From contig DASVAW010000139.1 of NCBI GenBank assembly GCA_036376135.1, positions 1 to 33,737 on the forward strand: DNA of 33,737 nucleotides. The letters are read 5' to 3'. A program made the position numbers and the translations under genes. This stretch comes from Candidatus Polarisedimenticolaceae bacterium. GTDB taxonomy: Bacteria; Acidobacteriota; Polarisedimenticolia; Polarisedimenticolales; DASRJG01. The notes beneath the pieces are model-generated. The model saw only the letters and a program-made list of their open reading frames with translations, was not told where the DNA came from and did not search any database. Positions 14,945 to 23,773 of the stretch are shown here, piece by piece. The first letter of the stretch is position 1; every line of letters starts with the position of its first letter.

Positions 14945-15426
14945 CAGAGCAACCTTCCGCCCCGCTCGAGGTCGAGCAGCGTCCGCTTCATCACCAGGCC
15001 TCCCCCGAAGCCGGTGAGCGAGCCGTCGGATCCGACCACGCGATGGCACGGGATCACGAGCGGGATCGGGTTCTTCGCGCAGGCCAGGCCGACCGCGCGC
15101 GCGGCGCCGCTCTTGCGCAACGCGCGCGCGACGTCGCCGTAGGTCCACCGCTCGCCGTAAGGAATCGCGACGAGACGACGCCAGACCGCCTGCTGGAACT
15201 CCGTGCCGTCGGCCTCGAACGGAAGATCGAAGGTCCTGCGTTCCCCCTTCACGAATTCCTGCAGCTGCTTCTCGACGACCGCGAGCGCGGGGTGATCGGA
15301 GCGCGGCGGGGCGGGGCGGCGCGACCAGACGAACTCGATCGCCTTCAGCACGCCTTCGTCGTTCACGTAGAGGTCGAGACCGCAAAGCCGCGTCGTGATG
15401 CGCCGTCCATGAAGGGAAGAAGACAT
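14944..15426 (-). CDS. ogt: Methylated-DNA-[protein]-cysteine S-methyltransferase
   Basis: A 160-residue O6-alkylguanine-DNA alkyltransferase. The suicide active site IPCHRVVG has Cys127, preceded by the helix-turn-helix TEFQQAVWRRLVAIPYGERWTYGDVA and ARAVGLACAKNP; GSLTGFGGGL and the LLDLERGG tail complete the family pattern. It transfers alkyl groups from O6-alkylguanine in DNA to itself. It lacks an Ada-type N-terminal domain, so it is the constitutive Ogt type. It is the first gene of the minus-strand ogt/protease/cca run, and a -10-like TAGAAT lies only seven bases before its ATG. Confidence 0.95.
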   Translation of the reverse strand: MSSSLHGRRITTRLCGLDLYVNDEGVLKAIEFVWSRRPAPPRSDHPALAVVEKQLQEFVKGERRTFDLPFEADGTEFQQAVWRRLVAIPYGERWTYGDVARALRKSGAARAVGLACAKNPIPLVIPCHRVVGSDGSLTGFGGGLVMKRTLLDLERGGRLL

Positions 15427-15432
15427 GCGTGG

Positions 15433-15438
15433 ATTCTA
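15433..15438 (-). promoter_or_regulatory. -10-like box of ogt, suggesting a leaderless message
   Basis: On the minus strand TAGAAT matches the -10 consensus at five of six positions and ends seven bases before the ogt ATG, so transcription could start at or next to the start codon. No good -35 was found (TTCACT at a 19-base spacing is the best). The rest of 15427-15579 is the divergent control region shared with the TPR gene at 15580; nothing else stands out in it. Confidence 0.35.
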
Positions 15439-15579
15439 CGCAGGTCGCCGTTACGAAAGTGAATTCCGGAACGATCCGCAGCGAGCGCGACGGAAAAACC
15501 CGCAGACCCGGATCGATTCTCGGGGTGGTGGCCGGATTCGTCATTCGGGCGCAGATTCGACGGCGCACGGAGGATCACC

Positions 15580-16641
15580 ATGCGCCGCACCCGGGTCGCC
15601 TTCGCCGCTCTTCTCCTCTGGGGGGGCTTCTCCTTCTCGCATGCGGGGGAACCGATCCCGCCCGCGCCCGCCGAAGTCGGGCCGCTTCTCGAGGAGGCCG
15701 TCTCGATGCAGGAGGCGGGGCGCCACGACGAGGCGATCGCGCGTTACGAGGAGATCCTGAAGGTGAACCCCGGGTTGCCGCAGGCGCTCGCGGGGCTCGC
15801 CTTCTCCGCGTACGCGAAGGGCGACTGGCAGAAAACCGTCTCGATCGCCGAGCAGATCGTCGCCACCGGCAAGGACTGCCCCGCGGGGGTCTACCTCGTC
15901 ATCGGTTCGGCCTACGGGATGATGGGGCTCTGGGACAAGGCCGAAGAGGTGCTCCTCCTCGGCCAGTCGGTGTGGCCGCGCGACGAGGCGCTCCGCTTCC
16001 ACCGCGCGATCAACGTCTTCGCCCAGGGCCGCGTGAGCGACGCGATCGACCACCTCGAACGGTGCATCCGCAACTCGCCGTACCGCCCCGAGTACTGGCG
16101 CGCGCTCGGCGACGCGATGAGCGCCGACGGCGCGCGCGGCCGCGCCTTCGCCGCGTACGCGCGCTCGCTGTCGCTCGACGGGAACACCGAGCGTTCGCGG
16201 GAGATCGCCCAGCAGATGTGGCGGATGTTGTTCGAGGCGCGCGGGACGGTCGAGACGAAGCCGGGGGACGCGACCGAGGAGGCCGAGGCGAAGGGGTTGT
16301 CGCTCGTGGGGAACCTCCGCCACGACGCCGCCTGGCGCAACCGTTCCGACGCGGAGTATTTCGCTTTCGCCCTCGACACCATGCTCAAGCTGGTCTCCGC
16401 GCTCAACGCGGAAGGACAGCGCGACCTGTTCTGGGGACCGTTCGCGATCGCGTATTTCGACGACCTGCGCAAGGCGGGACACATGGAGGCGCTGGCGTTC
16501 GACATCCGCCAGGCGGCGAACGACCCCGAAGCGCGGGCGTGGCGCGCGCGCAACGCCGAGAAGCTCGCCCGGTACCGCACCTGGTCCGAGCGCTGGGCGG
16601 TGAACTGGTCGACGGTCGCCGAGAACGAAACGCGGCGTTAA
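15580..16641 (+). CDS. Secreted tetratricopeptide repeat protein
   Basis: A 353-residue protein with a signal peptide (MRRTRVAFAALLLWGGFSFSHAG) and TPR units from about residue 35 to 205, for example EAVSMQEAGRHDEAIARYEE and LAFSAYAKGDWQKTVSIAEQI. The C-terminal ~150 residues, rich in Trp and Arg, are not recognised as a known domain. GGAGGATCACC before the ATG is a good ribosome-binding site. It ends 47 bases before the glycogen-debranching gene on the same strand; a functional link is possible but not shown. It probably acts in the periplasm or at the membrane in protein-protein contacts. Confidence 0.85.
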   Translation: MRRTRVAFAALLLWGGFSFSHAGEPIPPAPAEVGPLLEEAVSMQEAGRHDEAIARYEEILKVNPGLPQALAGLAFSAYAKGDWQKTVSIAEQIVATGKDCPAGVYLVIGSAYGMMGLWDKAEEVLLLGQSVWPRDEALRFHRAINVFAQGRVSDAIDHLERCIRNSPYRPEYWRALGDAMSADGARGRAFAAYARSLSLDGNTERSREIAQQMWRMLFEARGTVETKPGDATEEAEAKGLSLVGNLRHDAAWRNRSDAEYFAFALDTMLKLVSALNAEGQRDLFWGPFAIAYFDDLRKAGHMEALAFDIRQAANDPEARAWRARNAEKLARYRTWSERWAVNWSTVAENETRR

Positions 16642-16688
16642 CGCCCCTCGGCCTTGAAAACGAGGCGCAGGTCGTCTACTTCTGCGCC

Positions 16689-18743
16689 ATGACCATCACG
16701 TTCGATTCCGACACGCTCTCGAACTTCGAGGACGCGTCCCGCCGCGAGTGGATCGAGCCGAACGGGCTCGGCGGGTGGGCGTCTTCGTCCCTTTCCGGCG
16801 CGAACACGCGCCGATACCACGGTCTGCTGGTGGCCGCGACCCGTCCCCCCGTCGGCCGCATGGTGCTCCTCTCCAAGCTCGACGCGACGATCGTCCGCGA
16901 CGGCGAGCGTTTCGAGCTCGGCTCGAACCGCTGGCCGGGGGCGGTCTGGCCCGAAGGGCACAAGACCCTCCAGAGCTTCGAGCGCGACCTCTTCCCCGTC
17001 TTCGTCCACGAAGCCGGAGGCGTGCGCCTCCGGAAGACCGTCGCCGCGATCCACGGGGAGAACACCACCGTCGTCGTGTACGAGGTCCTGGAGGCGGCGG
17101 CGCCCTTCGTCCTCGAGCTCCGGCCGTTCGTGGCCGGGCGCGACCACCACGCGCTGGTGCACGCGAACCCGTTCGTCCGGGCCGAGGCGTCGTTCGAGGC
17201 GGGGGTGCTCGCGATGCGCCCCTACGACGGGGTGCCGGAGGTCTTCGTTTCCGCGGCCAGGGCGGAGTTCACGCCGGGCGCCGACTGGTACCGCAGCTTC
17301 GAATACGACTTCGAGCGGGAACGCGGCCTCGACTTTCGCGAGGACCTGTTCACCTACGGCGTCCTGCGCCGCGAGCTTCACGTCGGCGACCGTTTCGGCG
17401 TCGTGATCTCGACGGCGAACCCGGGCGGGCGCGACGCGTGGAAGCTCCTCGAGGCGGAACGCAAGCGCCGCAAGGAGCTGGTCGCGGCGGTCCCGGAGAA
17501 GGACGCGTTGCGCCGGGCGCTGATCCTCGCCGCCGACGGGTTCGTCGTGCGGCGCGGCGAGAGCCGCGCGTCGATCGTCGCCGGCTACCCGTGGTTTTCG
17601 GACTGGGGACGCGACGCGATGATCGCGCTTCCCGGTCTCACGCTCGCGACCGGCCGATTCGACGACGCGAGGAAGGTCCTGCTCGCCTTCCGCGACGCGC
17701 GGATGGACGGGTTGATCCCGAACCGGTTCGGAGAGCGGGCCGGCGAGGCCGAATACAACGCCGCCGACGCGACGTTGTGGATGTTCGTCGCCGTCCACGA
17801 GTACCTCAAGGCCACGGGGGACCTCGCGTTCGTGACGAAGGAGATGCTTCCCGCGCTTCGCGAGGTGATCGAGCATCACGAGCGCGGGACGCGCCACGGC
17901 ATCCGCGTCGACGCGCAGGGGCTCCTGTACGCGGGCGAGGCCGGCACGAACCTCACGTGGATGGACGCGAAGCTCGGCGACCACGTGTTCACCCCCCGCG
18001 TCGGTCGCGCCGTCGAGGTGAACGCCCTCTGGTGCAACGCCCTCGCGATCCTCTCCGACTTCGAGAAACAGGCCGGAAACGAGGCCGAGTCCGGGACCCT
18101 CGCGAGGAAGGCGAAGAAGGCCAAGGCCGCCTTCGTGAAGGTCTTCTGGAACGAGGAGGCGGGCTACCTGCTCGACGTGGACGACCACGTCCGGGAGGCC
18201 TCGATCCGCCCGAACGCGCTGATCGCGCTCTCGCTCCCCTTCGCGCTCCTCTCGAAGGAGCAGGCGAAGCGCCTGCTCGACGTCGTCGAGGAGAAGCTCC
18301 TCACCCCCGTCGGCCTGCGCTCGCTCGCCCCCGGGGATCCGGCCTACCGGCCGGTCTACCAGGGCGGGCCCGCCGAGCGCGACGCGGCCTATCACCAGGG
18401 GACGGTGTGGCTGTGGCTGCTCGGCCCCTACGTCAACGCGCTGCTGCGCACGCAGGGGGCCGCCGGGAAGGCCAAGGCGGCGAAGCTCTTCGACGCGCTT
18501 CCCGCGCACCTTGCCGAGGGTTGCGTCGGGCAACTCTCCGAGATCTTCGACGGCGAGCCGCCGCACGCCGCGCGCGGCTGTCCCGCGCAGGCGTGGAGCG
18601 TCGCCGAGGTCCTGCGCGCGTGGACCCTCGTCGAGTCGAGGCCGTCGGCGTCGAAGAAGAAGCCGTACCGGATCGTCCCGGTGAAGGCCGAGGGGAAGGC
18701 GAAGTCGAGGAAGAAGGCGAAGGGTCCCGAAGCGCAGCCCTGA
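16689..18743 (+). CDS. Amylo-alpha-1,6-glucosidase (glycogen debranching enzyme family)
   Basis: A 684-residue protein with a bacterial/archaeal debranching N-terminal domain (REWIEPNGLGGWASSSLSGANT at about 19-40) and an (alpha/alpha)6-barrel GDE_C-type catalytic domain. WFSDWGRDAMIALPGL (about 302-317) is the characteristic catalytic region, and MDGLIPNRF, YNAADATLWMF and HQGTVWLWLLGPYVNAL fit the same fold. The family cleaves alpha-1,6 branch points in glycogen-like glucans, usually in the cytoplasm; no signal peptide is seen. The ATG at 16689 lacks an obvious ribosome-binding site, although it starts the conserved domain well. The tail (~30 residues) is lysine-rich and low-complexity. Its TGA abuts the stop of the convergent kinase gene with no bases between. 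Confidence 0.9.
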   Translation: MTITFDSDTLSNFEDASRREWIEPNGLGGWASSSLSGANTRRYHGLLVAATRPPVGRMVLLSKLDATIVRDGERFELGSNRWPGAVWPEGHKTLQSFERDLFPVFVHEAGGVRLRKTVAAIHGENTTVVVYEVLEAAAPFVLELRPFVAGRDHHALVHANPFVRAEASFEAGVLAMRPYDGVPEVFVSAARAEFTPGADWYRSFEYDFERERGLDFREDLFTYGVLRRELHVGDRFGVVISTANPGGRDAWKLLEAERKRRKELVAAVPEKDALRRALILAADGFVVRRGESRASIVAGYPWFSDWGRDAMIALPGLTLATGRFDDARKVLLAFRDARMDGLIPNRFGERAGEAEYNAADATLWMFVAVHEYLKATGDLAFVTKEMLPALREVIEHHERGTRHGIRVDAQGLLYAGEAGTNLTWMDAKLGDHVFTPRVGRAVEVNALWCNALAILSDFEKQAGNEAESGTLARKAKKAKAAFVKVFWNEEAGYLLDVDDHVREASIRPNALIALSLPFALLSKEQAKRLLDVVEEKLLTPVGLRSLAPGDPAYRPVYQGGPAERDAAYHQGTVWLWLLGPYVNALLRTQGAAGKAKAAKLFDALPAHLAEGCVGQLSEIFDGEPPHAARGCPAQAWSVAEVLRAWTLVESRPSASKKKPYRIVPVKAEGKAKSRKKAKGPEAQP

Positions 18744-19958
18744 TCACACCGGGAGCCTTACCTTCGCGACGCACCCCGCGGTGTCCCGGCGATTCTCCAG
18801 GGCGAGGCTTCCGCCGTGCGCCTCCGCGATCTGCCTCGCGAGGACGAGGCCGATCCCGCTCCCGCCGGGCTTCGTCGTGAAGAACGGGACGAACAGGTTC
18901 GACGGATCGGCGAGCCCGGGGCCGTCGTCCTCGACGCGGACCTCGACGACGTTCCCCGAGAGCACCCACGCCAGCCGCACCGCGCCGCCGGTCTCGAGCG
19001 ACGCCTCGGCGGCGTTGCGGATCAGGTTGATCAGCATCGGGTCGAGCTGATCCCGGTCGCCGCGCAGGCGGACGTCGGGGCCCCCCGCGATCTCGATCGG
19101 CACGCGCCTCTCGAGCGAGGCTGCGTCGTGAATCCACGTCGCGACGGCGACGACGCCGGGGGACGGCTTCGGCAGGCGCGCGAGGCGGGTGTATCCCTCG
19201 AGGAATCGCGCCAGCGAGGCCGCGCGCTCCCTCACGACGGTCAGGCCCCGCTCGAGGTCCTCGCGCACGGCGGGATCGGGGTGCGGCGCGCGGCGCGCGC
19301 GGCTTTCGAGGCTCTCGGCGATCGAGCGGATCGGTCCCAAGGAGTTCCCCATCTCGTGCCCGAGGACGCGGATCAGGCGCAGCCACGCCGTTCGCTCCTC
19401 CTCGCGCAGGAGGTCGCCGAGGTTCGTCACGACGACGAGCCGCATGGGGCGACCGCGCTCGCGGAACGTCGTGCGTCGCACTCCGAAGCGCCCGGCGCCG
19501 CCGGGGAAGGCGCGGTCGATCGTCCCCGGGCCGTCGCGGAGCAGCGACTCCGCGCCGACCTCGGTCGCCGGCGAGCCGAGGAGCTGGAAGACCGGAATGG
19601 ACAGCAGGCGCTCCGCCGCGCGGTTGGCGAGGCGCACGCGCCCCTCGTCGTCGAAGGCGAGGACGGCCACGTCGATCTCCTCCATCACGGTGCGAAGGAG
19701 GGCCGTCGCCTCGAGCGCCTCGCGGCGTTGCGCCGCCATCGCGTCGGCCAGGAGGTTCGCCTCGACGAGGGCGTCGCCGAGGGGATCGCCCCGCCGCGCC
19801 TCGATCGCGCGGATCGAGAAGTCGTCCTCGCGCAGGGCCGAGAGGAGGTTGGCCAGCGTCTGGAGCCGGCGCATCTCGCGGCGCCGACGCCAGCGAAGCG
19901 CCGCGAGCGCGCCCAGGCCGCACGCGGCGGCGAGCGCGAGAAACGCCCCGGCGCTCAC
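18744..19958 (-). CDS. Sensor histidine kinase (PAS-HisKA-HATPase)
   Basis: A 404-residue kinase starting at a GTG that overlaps the response-regulator stop (GTGA). One membrane helix (about 4-22) is followed by a basic stretch, a PAS-like domain (VMEEIDVAVLAFDDEGRVRLANRAAERLL), the phospho-acceptor box VLGHEMGNSLGPI (His201), and ATP-binding motifs LINLIRNAAEAS (N box), VEDDGPGL (G1) and GSGIGLVLARQIAEAHGG (G2). The HEMGNSLGPI form is NtrB-like. It should phosphorylate the sigma-54 regulator encoded just upstream and so switch on the exporter operon. There is almost no extracytoplasmic loop, so the signal is probably sensed in the membrane or cytoplasm. Confidence 0.92.
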   Translation of the reverse strand: MSAGAFLALAAACGLGALAALRWRRRREMRRLQTLANLLSALREDDFSIRAIEARRGDPLGDALVEANLLADAMAAQRREALEATALLRTVMEEIDVAVLAFDDEGRVRLANRAAERLLSIPVFQLLGSPATEVGAESLLRDGPGTIDRAFPGGAGRFGVRRTTFRERGRPMRLVVVTNLGDLLREEERTAWLRLIRVLGHEMGNSLGPIRSIAESLESRARRAPHPDPAVREDLERGLTVVRERAASLARFLEGYTRLARLPKPSPGVVAVATWIHDAASLERRVPIEIAGGPDVRLRGDRDQLDPMLINLIRNAAEASLETGGAVRLAWVLSGNVVEVRVEDDGPGLADPSNLFVPFFTTKPGGSGIGLVLARQIAEAHGGSLALENRRDTAGCVAKVRLPV

Positions 19959-21316
19959 AGTCCGTGGCGCTGGAGACGCCGGTAGAGGGCGCTTCGGCTC
20001 AGTCCCAGCGCCTCGGCCGCCTTGCTGACGTTGCCGGCGTGGCGGTCGAGAGCCTTGCGGATCAGGACGCGCTCGACGTCCTCGAGGCTCATCGCCTCGA
20101 GCGCCGTCGGGGCCGCCGGCGCGGACGGGTGGGAAAGGCCGAGGTCGCCCGCGCGCACGAGCGGCCCTTTCGCCAGGAGCACCGCCCGCTCGATCCCGTG
20201 CTCGAGCTCGCGCACGTTTCCGGGCCACAGGTGCGCGACGAGGGCGTCGAGGGCCGCCGACTCGAACCCCTCCACGGGGCGGTGGTAACGCGACGCGTGG
20301 GTCTCGAGGAAATAGGCCGCGAGCAGGGGGATGTCCTCCGGACGCTCGCGCAGCGGCGGGACGCGGATCTCCACGGTGTTCAGCCGGTACAGCAGGTCGG
20401 GACGGAAACGTCCCGCCGCGGCCTCGGCGGCGAGGTCGGCGTTGGTGGCCGCGATCACGCGCACGTTCACGCGGTGCGACCGCGAGGAGCCGACCCGCTC
20501 GAACTCCCCGCTCTCGAGGACGCGCAGCAGCTTCGCCTGCATCGCGGGGGAGAGGTTGCCGATCTCGTCGAGGAAGAGGGTCCCTCCGTCCGCGAGCTCG
20601 AACCGGCCCACGCGGTCGGTCGACGCGTCGGTGAAGGCGCCGCGGACGTGCCCGAACAGCTCGCTCTCGAAGACCCCTTCGCTCAGCCCGCCGACGTTCA
20701 CGACGACCAGGGGACGCCCGGCGCGGGGGGAGGCGTCGTGCAGCGCGCGCGCCACCACCCCCTTCCCCGAGCCGTGCTCGCCGGTGATCAGGACCGCGGC
20801 CCCGGACGGGCCGACGCGTTCGATCCGCTCGAGGACGGGACGCATGGCGGACGAGCGCGCGAGCAGGCGCGGCGCCCCGTCCGAACGCAACACGCGCAGC
20901 TCGGCTTCGAGACGCTCGCCGCGGCGGAGCACCCGACCCAGCTCGACCTGCGTGCGCACGGTGGCGAGCAGCCGCGCGTTCTCCCAGGGTTTGGCGAGGA
21001 AGTCGCGCGCCCCCTTCCGCATCGCCTCGACCGCGAGGTCGACGGTCGCCCACGCGGTCATCACGACGATCGGCAGGGTCGCGTCGATCGCCCGGACGCG
21101 CGCGAGGAGGTCCAGCCCCTCGCGTCCCGACGTCGTGTCGCGGGCGTAGTTGAGGTCGAGCAGGAGCAGGTCGTGGTCGGAGGAGCCGATCGACTCGAGG
21201 ACCGCCGCGGGGGAGCCCGCGGGCACGACCTCGAATCCCTCCGGGCCCAGGAGCAGGCGCACCGCCTCGAAGACCTCCCTCCGATCGTCCGCGACCAGGA
21301 TCCGCGCCGGCTCCAT
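19955..21316 (-). CDS. Sigma-54-dependent response regulator (NtrC family)
   Basis: A 453-residue three-domain regulator. The receiver has acidic Asp10-Asp11, phospho-site Asp54, Thr87 and Lys109, with the unusual insertion LDLNYARDTTSGREGLDLL after Asp54. The AAA+ domain has Walker A GEHGSGKG (169-176) and Walker B GTLFLDEIGNL. The sigma-54 contact loop reads GAFTDA (226-231) instead of the usual GAFTGA. A Fis-type HTH (NVSKAAEALGLSRSALYRRLQRHG) ends the protein. It should activate the -24/-12 promoter upstream of the HlyD gene, in the same operon. The gap from the preceding permease stop is 32 bases. Regulators with this receiver insertion are commonly found beside MacB-type exporters. Confidence 0.93.
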   Translation of the reverse strand: MEPARILVADDRREVFEAVRLLLGPEGFEVVPAGSPAAVLESIGSSDHDLLLLDLNYARDTTSGREGLDLLARVRAIDATLPIVVMTAWATVDLAVEAMRKGARDFLAKPWENARLLATVRTQVELGRVLRRGERLEAELRVLRSDGAPRLLARSSAMRPVLERIERVGPSGAAVLITGEHGSGKGVVARALHDASPRAGRPLVVVNVGGLSEGVFESELFGHVRGAFTDASTDRVGRFELADGGTLFLDEIGNLSPAMQAKLLRVLESGEFERVGSSRSHRVNVRVIAATNADLAAEAAAGRFRPDLLYRLNTVEIRVPPLRERPEDIPLLAAYFLETHASRYHRPVEGFESAALDALVAHLWPGNVRELEHGIERAVLLAKGPLVRAGDLGLSHPSAPAAPTALEAMSLEDVERVLIRKALDRHAGNVSKAAEALGLSRSALYRRLQRHGL

Positions 21317-21348
21317 TCCGGGTAGTACGCAACCGAGGGGCGTTTCGT

Positions 21349-23766
21349 TCACGGCTCCCTGAGGGCGGCGGCGGGATCGATGCGGGAGGCGCGCCGGGCG
21401 GGGCGCCACGAGGCGGTCGCCGCGAGGAGCAGGATCGCCGTCCCGGACCCCGCGAGGGAGAGCGGATCGAGGCGCGAGACGCCGTGCAGCAGCGAGGCGA
21501 GGAGGCCGGATCCCGCGAAGGCGACCGCGAGCCCGATGGCGCTTCCGAGCGCGGCGAGCCCGACCCCCTCGCCCACGACCCCGAGGAAGACCCGTCGCTC
21601 GGGGGCCCCGAGGGCCATGCGGACGCCGATCTCCGCGGTCCGCTGCGCGATCGCGTGGCCGAGCACGCCGTAGACCCCGGCCGCCGCGAGCGCCGCCGCG
21701 AGGGAGGCGAAGGCGCCCAGGAGGACCGCGTGGAACCGCGGGCGGGCGAGGGCCCGATCCACGAGGGTCTCGAGGGTCGCCGGGAGGGAGACCGCCTGCT
21801 GCGGGTCGAGCGCGTAGACCGCCTCGCGGAACGCGCGATCGATCGCGGCGGGCGGAAGGCTCGTCCTCACGACGAAGTCCGAGCGGTACTGCCCCCCCTG
21901 CGAGATCGGGGCGTAGATGTCCGGGCGCCGCGCTCCCCACTCGCGGTAGCGGCCGTCGCGCACGACGCCGACCACCTCGCGCCACGGCTGCTTCGAATCG
22001 GGCGGGCCGAACTTCAGGCGTTTCCCCAGAGGGGAGGCCCCCGGCCAATAACGCTGCGCCACCGACTCGCCGACGATCACGACCGGAGCCGTGTCGGCGC
22101 GGTCCTCGTCGGTGAAGTCGCGTCCCTGGATCCGGGTCAGTGCGACCGTGTCGAAATACCCCGGGCTGACCGCGAGGTAGTTCGCGTAGGGGTTGCTCCG
22201 GAACGCCGCCTCGTCCTGCCCCTCGACGGTGTGGGGATAGTCCCACCCCACGGTGCCCGACAGCGGCCGCATCAGGACGGCCGCGGCGGCGTCGACACCC
22301 GGGATCGCGCGCACGCGTTCGACGAGCCTCGTGAAGAAGGCCGCCTGAGCGGCGCGGTCCGGGTAACGCGCGCGGACGAGTGCGACGCGCGCGGTCCAGA
22401 CGCCGCGCGGGCTCCAGCCCGGGTCGAGGCGCTCAAGAGCGAGCGCGGAGCGCACGAGCAGGACCGCCCCCGCCGCGAGGACGACCGCGAGCGCGACCTC
22501 GGAGACGACGAGCGCGCGCCTGGCGCGCACGCCGCGCGGGGTCGCAAGGACGCGGACGGCGGCCTCGCGGAGCACCGTCGCGGGCTGGGCCCGCAGCGCG
22601 CGCCAGGCGGGAATGGCGGCGGCGAGGAGCGCACACGCGAGACTCGCGGCGACGGCGAAGAGGACGACCCGGCCGCTCATCGTGACGTCGGCGACGCGGG
22701 GGAGGTCTTCCGGAGCGAAGGCCCGCAACGCGCGGACGCCGATCGCGGCGACCACGAGGCCGAGCGCGCCGCCGCCGAGAGCCACCAGAGCTCCCTCGGC
22801 GAGCGCGACCCGTGCGAGCCGCCGGGGCGGCGCGCCCAGCGCCAGGCGGATCGCGGTCTCCCGCCGGCGCCGGGCCGAAAGCCCCAGCAGCAGGTGGGTC
22901 ACGTTCGCGCAGGCGATGAGCACCACGGCGACCACGGCGCCCTGCAGCAGCGGCAGCGCCCGGCGGGCGCTCCCGAACACCGCGTCGAGCATCGGCACGA
23001 GCCGCACGCCGTACCCCCCGTTCTCCTTCGGCCAGGAGGCCGCGAGGGTCGCGGCGAGCCGGTCCATGCCGGCCCGCGCCGTCTCGAGGCTCACTCCGGG
23101 GGCCAGGCGCGCCACGGCGCGATAGACGCGGAAGGCGCGGGCGTTCGGGTCCGCGCGGTCGGAAGGGGGGAGCGCGGCCCAGAGCTCCGCGCCGTCGGGG
23201 AAGTCGAACCCCGGAGGGAGGACGCCCACGATCGTCGCGGGGTCCCCTTCCAGCGTGATCGCGCGCCCGACGATCCCGGGATCCGATCCGTAGCGCCGTT
23301 GCCAGAGTCCGTGGCCGATCACCACCACCGTCGGGGCGTCCAGGCGGTCGTCCCCTTCCCGGAGGGTTCGGCCGAGAGCGGCGCCGATCCCGAGCGTTTC
23401 GAAGAAGTCGGGGGTCACGACGTTGCCGGCGACCTGCGACGGTTCCCCCGAACCGGTCAGGGTGAAATCGAGGTTCACCGACGACATCAGCGCGATGGAG
23501 GAGAAGACGTCGTTCTGCTCGCGCCAGTCGGCGAAGTTCGACCAGGAGACCTCGACGAGCCCCTCCGGATCGCGCGCGTTCGATTCCCAGACGGTGACGA
23601 GGCGGGCGGCGTCCACGTACGGAAGCGGGCGCAGCAGGATGCCGTCCAGCGCGCCGAACGTCGCCGCAGCCGCCCCGATCGCCGCGGCGAGCGTCGCGAC
23701 CGCGATCGCCGTCGAGGAGGGTGCCGCGCCGAGGTTCCGGGCGGCGTCGCGGAGGTCCCGGGTCAA
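21349..23766 (-). CDS. ADOP-type ABC transporter permease (second of two)
   Basis: An 805-residue protein with two FtsX-type membrane modules and two MacB periplasmic core domains. It opens with RDLRDAARNLGAAPSSTAIAVATLAAAIG and has a mid-protein FtsX set (LLQGAVVAVVLIACANVTHLLLG, ETAIRLALGA). A second MacB_PCD follows (about 440-640), then the last FtsX domain (AEIGVRMALGAPERRVF) and the terminal SRIDPAAALREP. This is the architecture of Acidobacterial duplicated orphan permeases. The start is TTG at 23766: GGAG and GAGGGG lie just upstream, and the N-terminus fits the family exactly. It begins seven bases after the first permease stop, so a heteromeric pair with one ATPase is likely. The substrate is unknown. 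Confidence 0.92.
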   Translation of the reverse strand: MTRDLRDAARNLGAAPSSTAIAVATLAAAIGAAAATFGALDGILLRPLPYVDAARLVTVWESNARDPEGLVEVSWSNFADWREQNDVFSSIALMSSVNLDFTLTGSGEPSQVAGNVVTPDFFETLGIGAALGRTLREGDDRLDAPTVVVIGHGLWQRRYGSDPGIVGRAITLEGDPATIVGVLPPGFDFPDGAELWAALPPSDRADPNARAFRVYRAVARLAPGVSLETARAGMDRLAATLAASWPKENGGYGVRLVPMLDAVFGSARRALPLLQGAVVAVVLIACANVTHLLLGLSARRRRETAIRLALGAPPRRLARVALAEGALVALGGGALGLVVAAIGVRALRAFAPEDLPRVADVTMSGRVVLFAVAASLACALLAAAIPAWRALRAQPATVLREAAVRVLATPRGVRARRALVVSEVALAVVLAAGAVLLVRSALALERLDPGWSPRGVWTARVALVRARYPDRAAQAAFFTRLVERVRAIPGVDAAAAVLMRPLSGTVGWDYPHTVEGQDEAAFRSNPYANYLAVSPGYFDTVALTRIQGRDFTDEDRADTAPVVIVGESVAQRYWPGASPLGKRLKFGPPDSKQPWREVVGVVRDGRYREWGARRPDIYAPISQGGQYRSDFVVRTSLPPAAIDRAFREAVYALDPQQAVSLPATLETLVDRALARPRFHAVLLGAFASLAAALAAAGVYGVLGHAIAQRTAEIGVRMALGAPERRVFLGVVGEGVGLAALGSAIGLAVAFAGSGLLASLLHGVSRLDPLSLAGSGTAILLLAATASWRPARRASRIDPAAALREP

Positions 23767-23773
23767 CGGCCCC

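Noticed and set aside
15429-16688. In-frame upstream extension of the debranching enzyme
   Set aside because: This stretch is another frame of the TPR gene at 15580, and the conserved enzyme begins at the ATG at 16689.
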